A stretch of 64,000 bases of DNA, from assembly GCF_029542205.1 (NCBI RefSeq), contig NZ_CP113783.1, positions 983,001 through 1,047,000 on the forward strand. The letters run 5' to 3'. Below are positions 53,226 through 64,000 of the stretch, in pieces (within the stretch, counting starts at the first letter, position 1; each line of letters opens with the position of its first letter). The translations under genes were made by a program, and so were the position numbers. This DNA comes from Pseudoxanthomonas sp. SE1. Its GTDB lineage: Bacteria; Pseudomonadota; Gammaproteobacteria; Xanthomonadales; Xanthomonadaceae. The notes beneath the pieces were generated by a model, which ran no database searches, was not told the origin of the DNA, and saw nothing but the letters and a program-made list of their open reading frames with translations.

Positions 53226-55856
53226 ATGCCCTCTGCCATCCCCGCGTCTGATCGTTGGATTGTTCTCAAGTTTGGCGGCACCTCGGTGTCGCGTCGCCAC
53301 CGCTGGAACACGATTGGCACGCTGGCGAAAAAACGCGCGGAAGAGGGTGATGCCCGCATCCTGGTGGTGGTGTCGGCCTTGTCGGGCGTCACCAACGAAC
53401 TGACCGCGATCGCCGACGGGGCGATGGACAGTGCGGAGCGCGTGGCAAAGCTGGAACAGCGCCACCGAGAGTTCGTCGCCGAAATGGAACTCGACGCGGA
53501 CAACGTGCTGGGCGAGCGCCTCGCGGCGTTGCGCAACCTGTTGGCCGATCCGCGCGCGGCCAGCCGCACGCTGGACTGGCAAGCCGAGATACTGGGGCAG
53601 GGCGAACTGCTGTCCTCCACGCTGGGCGTGGCCTACCTGCGCGCGCAAGGCCTGGACTTCGGCTGGGTCGATGCGCGGCACTGGCTGCAGGCCAACTTCC
53701 TGCCCAACCAGAGCCCGTGGGCACAGCGGCTGTCGGTGTCGTGCAACACCGCGCCCGACCAGGACTGGCGCCGCGCGTTCGCCGGGCAGTCCAGCCGCAT
53801 GCTGCTGACGCAGGGCTTCATCTCGCGGCATGCCGATGGCGGTACCGCCATCCTTGGCCGTGGGGGCTCGGACACGTCGGCGGCGTACTTCGGTGCACTG
53901 CTCGGCGCGCAGCGGGTGGAGATCTGGACTGATGTGCCGGGCATGTTCAGTGCCAATCCGCGCGAAGTGCCCGATGCGCGCCTGCTGACGCGGCTGGACT
54001 ACTACGAGGCGCAGGAAATCGCGACCACCGGCGCCAAGGTGCTGCACCCGCGCTCGATCAAGCCGTGCCGCGATGCCGGCGTGGCGATGGCGATCCTGGA
54101 TACCGAACGCCCCGACCTTCCCGGCACCACCATCGACGGAAGCGCCATCACGGTGCCCGGCGTGAAAGCGGTCAGCCGCCGCAACGGCATCGTACTGGTG
54201 TCGATGGAAGGCATCGGCATGTGGCAGCAGGTAGGCTTCCTGGCAGACGTGTTCGCGCGCTTCAAGAAGCATGGCTTGTCGGTGGACCTGATCGGTTCGT
54301 CGGAGACCAACGTCACCGTGTCGCTCGATCCGAGCGAGAACCTGGTCAACACCGACGTGCTGGCCGCGCTGTCGGCCGACCTGGCCGAGATCTGCCGGGT
54401 GAAGGTGATCGCACCGTGCACGGCGATCACTCTGGTGGGCCGTGGCATGCGGTCGCTGCTGCACAAGCTGTCGGACGTGTGGGCGATGTTCGGCCGCGAA
54501 CGCGTGCATCTGATCTCGCAGTCGTCGAACGACCTCAACCTGACGTTCGTGATCGACGAAGCCGACGCCGAAGGTTTGTTGCCCGTACTGCACGAGGCGT
54601 TGATCGACAGCGGCGCGATGCCCGTCGATGAAGGCAGCGTATTCGGGCCGAGCTGGCGCGAGATCAACGGCGCCGTCCGCCACCGCGGCGTGCGCTGGTG
54701 GAGCGCGCCGGCCGCGCGTGAGCACTTGCTGTCGCTGGCGCAGGCCGGCACGCCGCGCTACGCCTACAACCTCGACATCGTGCGCGCCCGCGCCCGCGCG
54801 CTGGCCGGCATCGCGGCGGTCGATCGTCGCTTCTTCGCGATCAAGGCGAATTCGCATCCGGCCATCCTGCGCACGCTGGTGGAAGAAGGCTTCGGCCTGG
54901 AATGCGTGTCGCGTGGCGAACTGGAGCGCGTGTTCGACGTGGCGCCATCGCTGCCGATGGACCGCGTGCTGTTCACCCCGAGCTTCGCACCGCGCGCCGA
55001 GTACGCCTTCGCGCTGGAACGCGGCATCAACGTCACCTTGGACAATGTCGAAGCGCTGGAACAATGGCCGGAGGTCTTCCGTGGCCGCCGCCTGTGGTTG
55101 CGCGTGGACCTGGGCCGCGGCGACGGCCACCACGACAAGGTGAAGACTGGCGGCAAGACTTCGAAGTTCGGCCTGCCACTGGCCAAGCTGGAAACGTTCC
55201 TCACGGCCGCGCGTGCGCTGGATGTGCGCATCACCGGCCTGCATGCGCACCTCGGCAGTGGCGTGGAAAGCCCCCAGCATTGGAACCAGATCGCCGACGA
55301 GCTCGGTGGGCTGGCGGACCAGATCGGTACCATCGAGACCATCGACATCGGCGGTGGCCTGCCGATTCCCTATGCCGAGGGCGACGAGCCGTTCGATCTG
55401 GCCGCGTGGGGTGAGGGTCTCTCGGCGATCAAGGCGGCTTATCCCGCCTACCAGCTGGTGATCGAACCGGGGCGCTACCTCGTGGCCGAGGCCGGCGTGT
55501 TGCTTGCGCAGGTGACGCAGGTCGTCGAGAAGCTGGGTATCCGGCGCGTCGGCAGCGATGCCGGCATGCACACGTTGATACGCCCTGCGCTGTACGACGC
55601 CTGGCACGACGTGGCCAACCTGTCGCGCCTGGACGACCCGGAGCAGGAGCCATTCGACGTGGTCGGTCCGATCTGCGAGTCGAGCGACATCTTCGGCAAG
55701 CGCCGCAAGCTGTCATCGGCGACGGCGGAAGGCGACGTGCTGCTGTTCTCCGATGCGGGCGCCTACGGCTACGTGATGGCCAGCCACTACAACCTGCGTG
55801 GGCTGCCGGCGGAAGACGTGATCGAAGGAGTCCCCGGCGATGTCGCCGCAGGCTGA
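53226..55856 (+). CDS. lysAC: bifunctional aspartate kinase / diaminopimelate decarboxylase
   Basis: An 876-residue fusion. Residues 1 to about 460 are an aspartate kinase, with WIVLKFGGTSVSRRHRW at the start, GRGGSDTSAAYFGALLGAQRVEIWTDVPG and two C-terminal ACT domains (VSMEGIGMWQQVGFLADVFARFKKHGLSVDLIGSSETNVTVSL). Residues about 470-876 are a PLP-dependent meso-DAP decarboxylase (FFAIKANSHPAILRTL with the Lys, LHAHLGSGVESPQHW, GGGLPIPYAEGD, EPGRYLVAEAG, LFSDAGAYGYVMASHYN). The first and last steps of lysine/DAP synthesis are thus joined, as seen in xanthomonads. A -10-like TAGAAT at 53173 lies 50 bp upstream. It starts a four-gene operon. Confidence 0.96.
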   Translation: MPSAIPASDRWIVLKFGGTSVSRRHRWNTIGTLAKKRAEEGDARILVVVSALSGVTNELTAIADGAMDSAERVAKLEQRHREFVAEMELDADNVLGERLAALRNLLADPRAASRTLDWQAEILGQGELLSSTLGVAYLRAQGLDFGWVDARHWLQANFLPNQSPWAQRLSVSCNTAPDQDWRRAFAGQSSRMLLTQGFISRHADGGTAILGRGGSDTSAAYFGALLGAQRVEIWTDVPGMFSANPREVPDARLLTRLDYYEAQEIATTGAKVLHPRSIKPCRDAGVAMAILDTERPDLPGTTIDGSAITVPGVKAVSRRNGIVLVSMEGIGMWQQVGFLADVFARFKKHGLSVDLIGSSETNVTVSLDPSENLVNTDVLAALSADLAEICRVKVIAPCTAITLVGRGMRSLLHKLSDVWAMFGRERVHLISQSSNDLNLTFVIDEADAEGLLPVLHEALIDSGAMPVDEGSVFGPSWREINGAVRHRGVRWWSAPAAREHLLSLAQAGTPRYAYNLDIVRARARALAGIAAVDRRFFAIKANSHPAILRTLVEEGFGLECVSRGELERVFDVAPSLPMDRVLFTPSFAPRAEYAFALERGINVTLDNVEALEQWPEVFRGRRLWLRVDLGRGDGHHDKVKTGGKTSKFGLPLAKLETFLTAARALDVRITGLHAHLGSGVESPQHWNQIADELGGLADQIGTIETIDIGGGLPIPYAEGDEPFDLAAWGEGLSAIKAAYPAYQLVIEPGRYLVAEAGVLLAQVTQVVEKLGIRRVGSDAGMHTLIRPALYDAWHDVANLSRLDDPEQEPFDVVGPICESSDIFGKRRKLSSATAEGDVLLFSDAGAYGYVMASHYNLRGLPAEDVIEGVPGDVAAG

Positions 55857-56330
55857 GTTCATCGTATCCAGCCTGCTGGCCGCCGCAGCACTGACAGTCG
55901 CGGCCGTGGTGCTGATGGATGCGGACCGTCGCACGCCCGGCATGGCGGAGGTGGCATCCGCATTGCGCTTCTTGCCGGCCTCGGTGCTGGCAGCCGGGCT
56001 GGGCGCATGGTCCGTCACCCGCTGGCACAGGCATGCCAGCGCTGCGGGACGTCGATGGAAGGCCGGCGGCATGACGCTGCGCATGCTGTTGGTGGTCTTC
56101 CTGCTGTTCCCGCTCGCCATTGCGGCATGGGCGGTGGTGGCCACCGGCATCGACCAGCTGGTGGCCAGTCGACCGGCAGGATCTGCGGACGCGCTGGCCT
56201 GGTTGCCGGTCATCGTGTTCTACGCTTCCCTGGCGGCGGTGCTGTTCGGCGCCGCGCCGCTTTTTGCCATTGAATACTTCGCCTGCCGCCGCTACCTGCG
56301 CCGCCAGGCCGCTCCTTTGACGGATCACGC

Positions 56331-56334
<4 letters not shown>
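55840..56334 (+). CDS. polytopic membrane protein of unknown family
   Basis: A 164-residue protein overlapping the lysAC stop by 17 bp. It has four likely transmembrane helices (about residues 7-26, 42-60, 80-103 and 120-145) and ends in a short basic cytoplasmic tail. No catalytic motif is visible. Its overlap with both lysAC and murL (4 bp) shows it is translated with genes for peptidoglycan precursors, so a role in that pathway or in transport of a precursor is possible but unproven. Confidence 0.72.
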
Positions 56335-57666
<1,332 letters not shown>

Positions 57667-57686
<20 letters not shown>

Positions 57687-59070
57687 CGGTCGACGTGTTG
57701 CGCTGTGGGGCTGGGGGCGCGAGGGTCGCGCCGCTCACCACGCCGTACGGTCGCGGTTGCCGTCGCTGCCATTGACGCTGTTCTGCAGCGATGCGGAAGC
57801 GGTCGAGGCCGCCGCGCTGGGCGATGCGCATCTGTCCATCGAAACGCAGCCGACGGCGGAGCGGCTGTCGGCCTTCGGGATCGTCATCAAGTCTCCGGGC
57901 ATCAGCCCCAACACCCCGACGGCGCTTTCGGCGTCGTCGTCGGGGACGCGCTTCATCGGCGGCACCGGCCTGTGGTTCGGCGAACACGCGGGCGACGACG
58001 GTGTGGTCGCGCACACGTTCTGCGTTACCGGGACCAAGGGCAAGAGCACGACCACCTCGCTGCTCGCGCATCTGCTGCGCGCAGCGGGAAGGCGCACGGT
58101 GCTGGCGGGCAACATCGGCCTGCCGATGCTGGAGGTGCTGGATCCACAACCGGCGCCGGACGAGTGGGCCATCGAGCTGTCCAGTTACCAGACCGGCGAT
58201 GTCGCGGACAGCGGTGCACGCCCGGACGTGGCGATCGTGCTGAACCTGTTCCCCGAGCACCTGGACTGGCACGGCAGCGAGGCGCGCTACATCGAGGACA
58301 AGCTGAAGCTCGTCACCGCGGCGCAGCCCCGCATCGCCGTGCTCAATGTGGCCGATCCGCGCCTGGCCGCGCTCGAGCTGCCACGCAGCGAGGTGCGCTG
58401 GTTCAACCATGCCGATGGCTGGCACCTGCGCGAGGACGATCTGTACCGCGGCGATGTGTTCGTTATGGATACCCGGCCGCTGCCGCTGCCGGGGCGCCAC
58501 AACCGCAGCAACCTGTGCGCGGTGCTGACGGCACTGGAGGCGCGCGGCATCGACGCGTTGCCGCTGGCCGCGCATGCGCAATCGTTCCGTCCGTTACCCA
58601 ACCGCCTGCAGGCGATGGGCACACGGGACGGCATCACCTGGGTCAACGATTCGATCAGCACCACGCCGCACGCCACGGTCGCCGCGCTCGAGTGTTTCAC
58701 GGGACGCCGCATCGCGCTGCTGGTCGGCGGGCATGACCGGGGCGTGGACTGGTCCGATTTCGCGGCGCACATGCGCCATGAAGCGCCGGCCACCATCATC
58801 ACGATGGGAGCCAACGGTCCGCGCATCCACGCGTTGCTCGCTCCTGTGGCGCGCGAGGCGGGATTCAGGCTGATTGGCGTCGAGACACTGCCGGAGGCGA
58901 TGGCGGCCGCACGCGAGGCGCTTGGTGATGACGGGGTGGTGCTGCTGTCGCCCGGCGCACCGAGCTTCGGGCAATACCGGGACTACGTGGCACGCGGCCG
59001 CCACTTCGCGGAACTCGCCGGATTCGATCCGGACGCCATCACCGCCATCCCGGGTCTCGGATCGGGCTGA
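57667..59070 (+). CDS. murD2: UDP-MurNAc-L-Ala-L-Glu ligase MurD2
   Basis: A 467-residue Mur ligase that adds L-glutamate (not D-glutamate as in MurD). I start at GTG 57667 because a GGGAG sits 7 bases upstream, inside the end of murL (20-bp overlap). The Rossmann start is [18 protein letters not shown]. The ATP site is [19 protein letters not shown], the metal-binding part [15 protein letters not shown] and [21 protein letters not shown], and the last domain begins [20 protein letters not shown]. Together with MurL this avoids the need for a glutamate racemase. It is the last gene of the lysAC operon. Confidence 0.94.
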
Positions 59071-59144
59071 GCCCGCACGGACCGTCGATTCGCCTGCAAT
59101 CCGCGGGCGTACACTCGCAGGCCATCCCCCAAGGAGGACGCGTG

Positions 59145-59927
59145 ATGCGCCGCATGCTGCTGTTGCCCTGCCTGCTGTCCCTGTTCTGGTCGCCTCTGCT
59201 GCGGGCCGCACCCGTGGCCAAGCCCGTGGAGTGGAAGCTCGGCGGCGACACATTCGCCGGCGTGCTCGTCTACGACGATGCGGTGCAGCAGCCGCGTCCG
59301 GGCCTGCTGATGGTGCCGAACTGGAAGGGCGTGAACGAGTCCGCGATCGAGAAGGCGCGTCTGGTCGCTGGCGACGACTACGTGGTGCTGGTCGCCGACG
59401 TCTACGGCAAGGGCATCCGGCCGAAGACCGATGCCGAAGCCGGGCCCGTGGCCACCGCGATGCGTGCCGATCGACCGGAACTGCGTGCCCGCGTCCAGAA
59501 GGCGGTCGAGGTGCTCAAGCAGCAACCGGGGAGCTTGGTCGATGCCACGCGCATCGCTGCGTTCGGCTACTGCTTCGGCGGCAGCACGGTCCTGGAACTC
59601 GTCCGCGCGGGTGACGCGCTGTCGGGCGTGGTCAGCCTGCATGGCGGGCTCGCCACCGACCTGCCGGCCGCCGGTGCGGTGAAGTCGCCGGTGCTGGTGC
59701 TCAACGGCGGCGACGACACCTACGTATCCGGCGCGGAAATCACCGCATTCCAGGATGAGATGCGCAGGGCCGGCGCCGATTGGCAATTCGTGAACTTCAG
59801 CGGCGCGGTGCACTGTTTCGCCGAGGCGGATGCGCAGAATCCACCGGGTTGCGTGTATCACGAGCGCTCGGCAAAGCGCGCCTACCGGATGATGGCGGAC
59901 TTCTTCGCGGAGGTGTTCGCCAGGTGA
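59145..59927 (+). CDS. exported dienelactone-hydrolase family protein
   Basis: A 260-residue exported hydrolase with signal peptide (MLLLPCLLSLFWSPLLRA). The nucleophile is a cysteine in AAFGYCFGGSTVLEL, the acid Asp is in LNGGDDTYVS and the catalytic His in FSGAVHCFAEAD, the triad of the family. AAGGAGG sits 7 bases before the ATG at 59145; a GTG 3 bases earlier is an alternative. Family members cut lactones or esters, but periplasmic versions are of unknown role. It converges on ispB, with 13 bp between the two stop codons. Confidence 0.88.
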   Translation: MRRMLLLPCLLSLFWSPLLRAAPVAKPVEWKLGGDTFAGVLVYDDAVQQPRPGLLMVPNWKGVNESAIEKARLVAGDDYVVLVADVYGKGIRPKTDAEAGPVATAMRADRPELRARVQKAVEVLKQQPGSLVDATRIAAFGYCFGGSTVLELVRAGDALSGVVSLHGGLATDLPAAGAVKSPVLVLNGGDDTYVSGAEITAFQDEMRRAGADWQFVNFSGAVHCFAEADAQNPPGCVYHERSAKRAYRMMADFFAEVFAR

Positions 59928-59940
59928 CGCGCCGCTCGGG

Positions 59941-60939
59941 TCAGTGCCCACGCTCCACGGCGTAACGCGCAAGACCCCGCAGGGCCGCCAGCGCATCGGA
60001 TTCGGGCAGGCCATCGAGGGCCTGTTCGGCCATCGTCGCGTAGTGGTGCGCGAGCTCGCGGCTGTAGTCCAGTCCGCCGGTCGCACGGATGGCGGCCAGG
60101 ACGTCAGGCATGGCGTCCGCGTCTCCCTCCCGCACGATGGTGCGCAGGCGCTCCGCCGCGGCGGTATCGGAATGGCGGATCGCGTGGATCAATGGCAGCG
60201 TGGCCTTGCCTTCGGCCAGGTCGTCGCCGAGGTTCTTGCCGAGGGCTTCGGCATCGGCCGTGTAGTCGAGCACGTCATCAGCGATCTGGAAGGCGTAACC
60301 CAGCGCCATGCCGTAGTCGTACAGCTTGCGCTGCGTGTCCGGTTCCGCACCGGATGCCATCGCACCGAGTTGCGTGCCCGCTGCAAACAGCACGGCGGTC
60401 TTGCGTTCGATCACACGCAGGTAGGCGGCTTCGTCGGTATCCGGGTTGTGGACGTGCAGCAGCTGCAGGACTTCGCCTTCGGCGATCCGGTTGGTCGTGT
60501 CGGCCAGCAGGCGCATCACGTCCATGCGGTCCAGTTCCACCATCAGCTGGAAGCTGCGCGAATACAGGAAGTCGCCGACCAGCACGCTCGGCGCGTTGCC
60601 CCACAGGGCATTGGCCGTACTGCGACCGCGGCGCAGGTCGGATTCGTCCACCACGTCGTCGTGCAGCAGGGTGGACGTGTGGATGAACTCGATGATCGCC
60701 GCCAACTGGTGATGATCCGGCGTGGTCGGACCGCAGGCCTGGCCGGCCAGGACCACCAGCATGGGCCGCAGGCGCTTGCCGCCAGCGGAAATGATGTGGT
60801 CGGCGATCTGGTTGATCAGGACCACGTCCGAGGCCAGCCGCGCCCGGATCAGGGCATCCACGGCGGACATGTCGGCCTGGGCCAGTGACTGGATGCCTGG
60901 GAGGGCGAGGGCGGTGCGGATGGATTCGACGACGGACAT
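59941..60939 (-). CDS. ispB: polyprenyl diphosphate synthase (octaprenyl type, IspB)
   Basis: A 332-residue trans-prenyl synthase that makes the side chain of ubiquinone. The first aspartate-rich motif is LLHDDVVDESDLRRG (DDxxD, about residues 93-107) and the second QIADDVLDYTADAEALGKNLGDDL. The GGKRLRPMLV segment precedes them. Small residues before the first motif (HTSTLLHDDV) allow long chains; octaprenyl is the expected length in this group but is not proved by sequence. A perfect TATAAT lies 27 bp upstream. It diverges from ssb. Confidence 0.93.
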   Translation of the reverse strand: MSVVESIRTALALPGIQSLAQADMSAVDALIRARLASDVVLINQIADHIISAGGKRLRPMLVVLAGQACGPTTPDHHQLAAIIEFIHTSTLLHDDVVDESDLRRGRSTANALWGNAPSVLVGDFLYSRSFQLMVELDRMDVMRLLADTTNRIAEGEVLQLLHVHNPDTDEAAYLRVIERKTAVLFAAGTQLGAMASGAEPDTQRKLYDYGMALGYAFQIADDVLDYTADAEALGKNLGDDLAEGKATLPLIHAIRHSDTAAAERLRTIVREGDADAMPDVLAAIRATGGLDYSRELAHHYATMAEQALDGLPESDALAALRGLARYAVERGH

Positions 60940-60965
60940 GGGGCGACGGGCCGGAAAGTCACGTA

Positions 60966-60971
60966 ATTATA
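60966..60971 (-). promoter_or_regulatory. -10 element of ispB
   Basis: On the minus strand this is a perfect TATAAT, 27 bp before the ispB ATG. A convincing -35 hexamer is not seen at 16-18 bp. Confidence 0.55.
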
Positions 60972-61037
60972 GGGTCTTGGGTGCGGCAATGCCCTACAGG
61001 CGGGTGGGTCGGCGGCCGATGGCGAGGGCGAGGCAGG

Positions 61038-61043
61038 TATACT
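61038..61043 (+). promoter_or_regulatory. possible -10 element of ssb
   Basis: TATACT on the plus strand, 49 bp before the ssb ATG. There is no clear -35 hexamer at 17 bp. Position and one mismatch to consensus support it modestly. Confidence 0.4.
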
Positions 61044-61092
61044 CCACTGGTCTTTGCCCGCGCTTGGCGGGCATCCCTGAACGGATATCGAT

Positions 61093-61590
61093 ATGGCCCG
61101 CGGCATCAACAAAGTCATCCTGGTCGGCAACCTCGGCAACGACCCCGAAACCCGCTACACGCAGGGCGGCATGGCGATCACCCGGATCAGCCTGGCCACC
61201 ACCAGCGTGCGCAAGGACAAGGACGGCAACCAGCAGGAGCGCACCGAATGGCACCGCGTGGTGTTCTTCGGCAAGCTCGGCGAGATCGCCGGCGAGTACC
61301 TGCGCAAGGGCAGTTCGGTGTATGTCGAGGGTTCGATCCGCTACGACAAGTACACCGGTCAGGATGGGCAGGAGAAGTACTCCACCGACATCATCGCCGA
61401 CGAGATGCAGATGCTCGGCGGCCGCGAAGGCGGCGGTGGCGGAGCGGCTGGTGGCGACCGCCCGGCCCGTGCGCCGCGCCAGGACTACGGCAACCAGGGC
61501 GGTGGTGGTGGCCAGCGTCGTTCCGCGCCCGCGCCTGCTTCGCAGCCGGCGCCGATGGATGACTTCGCGGATGACGATATTCCGTTCTGA
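61093..61590 (+). CDS. ssb: single-stranded DNA-binding protein SSB
   Basis: A 165-residue SSB protein, with the OB-fold beginning [35 protein letters not shown] (residues 2 onward) and a [33 protein letters not shown] core. A glycine-rich linker leads to the acidic tail [11 protein letters not shown] that binds partner proteins such as RecQ, PriA and ExoI. The length is normal. It coats single-stranded DNA in replication and repair. It is 57 bp upstream of rfbB on the same strand, though the two probably have separate promoters. Confidence 0.97.
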   Translation: MARGINKVILVGNLGNDPETRYTQGGMAITRISLATTSVRKDKDGNQQERTEWHRVVFFGKLGEIAGEYLRKGSSVYVEGSIRYDKYTGQDGQEKYSTDIIADEMQMLGGREGGGGGAAGGDRPARAPRQDYGNQGGGGGQRRSAPAPASQPAPMDDFADDDIPF

Positions 61591-61647
61591 TTTCCGCGCA
61601 TCGCGGTCGAATGGAAGGCAATCTGTCTTGATTTGAAGGAGTTGTAT

Positions 61648-62703
61648 ATGCCGACATGGCTCGTCACCGGCGGTGCCGGTTTCATTGGTGGGAATTTCGT
61701 TCTGCGCGCGGTTGCAAGCGGCGTCAAGGTGATCAATCTCGATGCGCTGACCTACGCCGGCAATCTGGATACCCTTGCGTCCCTGCAGGACAATCCGCTG
61801 CACGTTTTCGCCGAAGGCGATATCGGTGATCGGAACCTGGTCTCACGCCTGCTGGCCGAGCATCGGCCGGACGCCGTCGTCAACTTCGCCGCAGAGAGCC
61901 ACGTCGATCGTTCCATCGATGGCCCGGGCGCCTTCATCCAGACCAACGTCGTCGGCACGCTGGGCTTGCTGGAAGCGACGCGCGACTACTGGAAAGCGCT
62001 GGACGGAGAACGCCGCGAACATTTCCGTTTCCTGCATGTGTCCACGGACGAGGTCTACGGCTCGCTGGGCGATACCGGCAAGTTCACGGAAACCACGCCC
62101 TACGCGCCGAATTCACCGTATTCGGCCTCCAAGGCCGCCTCCGACCACCTCGTGCGCGCGTTCCACCACACGTACGGGCTGCCGGTCCTCACAACCAATT
62201 GCTCCAATAACTATGGCCCATACCATTTTCCCGAGAAACTGATTCCGCTGGTCATCGCACGCGCGCTGGCGGGCGAACCGTTGCCGGTGTACGGCGACGG
62301 CAAGAATGTCCGCGACTGGTTGTTCGTCGGCGACCATTGCAGCGCCATCCGCACGGTGCTCGCGAAGGGACGGGTCGGCGAAACGTACAACGTCGGCGGC
62401 AATGCCGAGAAGCAGAACATCGAGGTCGTGCACACGATCTGCGCGCTGCTCGATGCGCGTGTGCCCCGCGATGACGGACAGCCGCGCAGCAGCCAGATAA
62501 CCTTCGTCGCCGACAGGCCGGGACACGACCGCCGTTATGCGATCGATGCGTCCAAGCTGCGTGACGAACTGGGATGGGAGCCGGAGTACACCTTCGAGCA
62601 GGGCATAGGCGAAACCGTCGACTGGTATCTGTCAAACCAGGATTGGGTGCGGCGCGTGCTGGATGGCAGCTACCGTCTCGAACGCATCGGCACCGCCATC
62701 TGA
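61648..62703 (+). CDS. rfbB: dTDP-glucose 4,6-dehydratase RfbB
   Basis: A 351-residue short-chain dehydrogenase/reductase that converts dTDP-glucose to dTDP-4-keto-6-deoxyglucose, on the path to dTDP-L-rhamnose. NAD-binding GGAGFIG (residues 8-14), VSTDEVYG with the catalytic Thr/Asp/Glu, and [10 protein letters not shown] with the YxxxK pair (about residue 160). AAGGAG sits 6 bases before the ATG. It begins the rmlBAC operon, whose sugar goes into LPS and exopolysaccharide. Confidence 0.97.
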   Translation: MPTWLVTGGAGFIGGNFVLRAVASGVKVINLDALTYAGNLDTLASLQDNPLHVFAEGDIGDRNLVSRLLAEHRPDAVVNFAAESHVDRSIDGPGAFIQTNVVGTLGLLEATRDYWKALDGERREHFRFLHVSTDEVYGSLGDTGKFTETTPYAPNSPYSASKAASDHLVRAFHHTYGLPVLTTNCSNNYGPYHFPEKLIPLVIARALAGEPLPVYGDGKNVRDWLFVGDHCSAIRTVLAKGRVGETYNVGGNAEKQNIEVVHTICALLDARVPRDDGQPRSSQITFVADRPGHDRRYAIDASKLRDELGWEPEYTFEQGIGETVDWYLSNQDWVRRVLDGSYRLERIGTAI

Positions 62704-62717
62704 TCCGGGGGCATGAC

Positions 62718-63605
62718 ATGACGACGCGCAAAGGCATCATCCTGGCGGGTGGCTCCGGCACCCGCCTTTATCCGCTGACCCAGGCCATCAGCAAGCAGTT
62801 GTTGCCGGTCTACGACAAGCCCATGATCTATTACCCGCTCAGTGTGCTGATGTTGGCGGGCATCCGTGACGTTCTGGTGATCAATACGCCGCACGAACAG
62901 GCATTGTTCAAGGCTCTGCTCGGCGATGGATCCCAGTGGGGCATGAACATCGAGTACGCGGTCCAGCCGAGCCCGGATGGCTTGGCACAGGCTTACCTCA
63001 TCGGTCGCGATTTCGTCGATGGGAAGCCGAGCTGCCTGGTTCTGGGGGACAACATCTTCTATGGACATGGGTTCACGGATCAGCTGCGTCGTGCGGATTC
63101 CCGCGAGAGTGGCGCTACCGTCTTCGGCTACTGGGTCAACGACCCTGAACGATACGGTGTCGCGGAGTTCGACAAGGACGGACGCGTGATCGGTATCGAA
63201 GAAAAGCCATCTACACCGCGATCCAACTACGCCGTCACCGGCCTTTATTTCTACGATGGGCGGGCAAGCGAGTACGCAGCTTCGCTGAAACCATCACCGC
63301 GTGGTGAATTGGAGATCACGGACCTCAATCGCTGCTATCTCGAAGCCGGCAACCTGCACCTGGAGCAGCTTGGCCGTGGGCACGCCTGGCTCGATACCGG
63401 CACACACCAATCGCTTCTTGAAGCGTCGACTTTCATCGAAACCATCGAAGCGCGCCAGGGGCTGCGCGTGTGCTGTCCTGAAGAGATTGCTTATGGCAAT
63501 GGCTGGATAGATGCGGCTCAGCTGGAGAAGTTGGCGGCACCACTGGCCAAGAATGGATATGGACAATACCTGCTCTCGCTGGCAGCACGTGGAGTGGTCA
63601 GGTGA
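62718..63605 (+). CDS. rfbA: glucose-1-phosphate thymidylyltransferase RfbA
   Basis: A 295-residue nucleotidyltransferase that makes dTDP-glucose, the first step of dTDP-rhamnose synthesis. It has [38 protein letters not shown] (residues 5 onward), [26 protein letters not shown] and the C-terminal [16 protein letters not shown]. Its stop overlaps the rfbC start by 3 bp. Rather many AT-rich codons occur in this and the next gene compared with the rest of the window, a hint of different codon use typical of LPS loci. Confidence 0.97.
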   Translation: MTTRKGIILAGGSGTRLYPLTQAISKQLLPVYDKPMIYYPLSVLMLAGIRDVLVINTPHEQALFKALLGDGSQWGMNIEYAVQPSPDGLAQAYLIGRDFVDGKPSCLVLGDNIFYGHGFTDQLRRADSRESGATVFGYWVNDPERYGVAEFDKDGRVIGIEEKPSTPRSNYAVTGLYFYDGRASEYAASLKPSPRGELEITDLNRCYLEAGNLHLEQLGRGHAWLDTGTHQSLLEASTFIETIEARQGLRVCCPEEIAYGNGWIDAAQLEKLAAPLAKNGYGQYLLSLAARGVVR

Positions 63606-64000
63606 AGGTTGTTGAAACCAGCCTGCCCGGTTGCGTGGTAGTCGAGCCAGCCGTCTTCGGCGACGACCGCGGCTTCTTCTTTGAAACCTGGAACGCCGAC
63701 CGCTACGGCCAGCAGGGTCTTCCGACGAAGTTCGTTCAGAGCAATGTGTCATCTTCATCGCGTGGCGTGCTGCGCGGACTGCACTACCAATGGCCGAACC
63801 CCCAGGGGAAGCTGGTCAGCGTGCTGGAGGGCGAAGTCTATGATGTCGTCGCCGACATCCGCCGTGGATCACCGACCTTCGGCCAGTGGGCGGCGGTGAT
63901 CCTCAGCGCGGAGAACAAGCGCCAGTTCTGGATCCCGGAAGGATTCGCGCACGGTTTCGCGGTGTTGTCCGAACGGGCCATATTCAGTTATCTGTGTACG
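63602..64000 (+). CDS. rfbC: dTDP-4-dehydrorhamnose 3,5-epimerase RfbC (N-terminal part, cut by window end)
   Basis: The GTG start overlaps the rfbA stop (GTGA). The first 133 codons are visible: [35 protein letters not shown], then [50 protein letters not shown] and [24 protein letters not shown] carries the catalytic histidine and FAHGFAVL the substrate-binding part of the cupin. The normal protein is about 180 residues, so some 50 are missing beyond the window. It completes three of the four rhamnose genes; rfbD is expected next. Confidence 0.96.
   Translation, partial: MKVVETSLPGCVVVEPAVFGDDRGFFFETWNADRYGQQGLPTKFVQSNVSSSSRGVLRGLHYQWPNPQGKLVSVLEGEVYDVVADIRRGSPTFGQWAAVILSAENKRQFWIPEGFAHGFAVLSERAIFSYLCT

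Noticed and set aside
53220..55607. 795-residue minus-strand frame opposite lysAC
   Set aside because: Shadow frame; the fusion enzyme is certain.

Overview
The window is a gene-dense, high-G+C chromosomal segment (about two thirds G+C by eye). Its gene content points to a gammaproteobacterium of the Xanthomonadaceae, such as Pseudoxanthomonas, Xanthomonas, Stenotrophomonas or a relative. The strongest pointers are a fused aspartate kinase/diaminopimelate decarboxylase, the MurL/MurD2 route for placing D-glutamate in peptidoglycan, a XanB-type bifunctional mannose enzyme, two TonB receptors for iron, and short palindromes that begin GTAG or GTGG like the REP elements described in Stenotrophomonas. 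I saw no tRNA, rRNA, CRISPR array, insertion sequence or prophage. It reads as core chromosome.

Layout. 1-9.4 kb: the tail of an unrecognised gene, murA and an EF-hand membrane protein; then a leftward operon purM-yjdF-purN followed by three tandem DUF3108 genes; then a rightward DUF2066-permease-hda set. 9.4-15.8 kb: leftward murU-amgK (cell-wall sugar recycling), rightward xanB and a winged-helix/TPR regulator, then a leftward serine hydrolase and a GlsB-type protein. 16-19 kb: M20 dipeptidase, ComEA-like protein, HutD-like protein.

18.9-30.5 kb is the most distinctive region. All genes run leftward and are set among Fur-like boxes. It holds two TonB receptors, each preceded by a small unrecognised membrane-anchored or exported protein. 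One receptor is followed by PiuC. The other is followed by a membrane PepSY protein, DUF2271, DUF4198, ApbE (an FMN transferase) and a membrane-anchored flavoprotein reductase. I read this second set as an electron-transfer chain from NAD(P)H to the periplasm that could reduce imported ferric iron. The DUF2271 protein carries a sequence resembling an ApbE flavinylation site.

30.5-36.9 kb: the SUF iron-sulfur operon (regulator-sufB-sufC-sufD-sufS), with a GNAT acetyltransferase and a Rieske ferredoxin downstream, and a promoter overlapped by a palindrome. 37-47.3 kb: small membrane protein, cytochrome c lipoprotein, SET-domain methyltransferase-like protein, DUF5916 outer-membrane-type protein, a 400-bp degenerate 21-bp repeat tract, two DUF1439 proteins, HhH protein, DUF3861, M23 peptidase, DUF533, an HU protein with a lysine/alanine-rich tail, and an EF-G paralogue. 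47.5-53.1 kb: OsmC, alpha/beta hydrolase, glycine-zipper protein, amidohydrolase and two tandem PhzF proteins. 53.2-59.1 kb: a tightly overlapping lysAC-membrane protein-murL-murD2 operon that supplies two peptidoglycan amino acids. 59.1-64 kb: dienelactone-hydrolase family protein, ispB, ssb, and the start of the dTDP-rhamnose operon rfbB-rfbA-rfbC, with rfbC cut by the window end.

Recurring themes are translational coupling by 1-20 bp overlaps, tandem paralogue pairs or triplets (DUF3108 x3, DUF1439 x2, PhzF x2), and palindromic elements in many of the gaps between operons.
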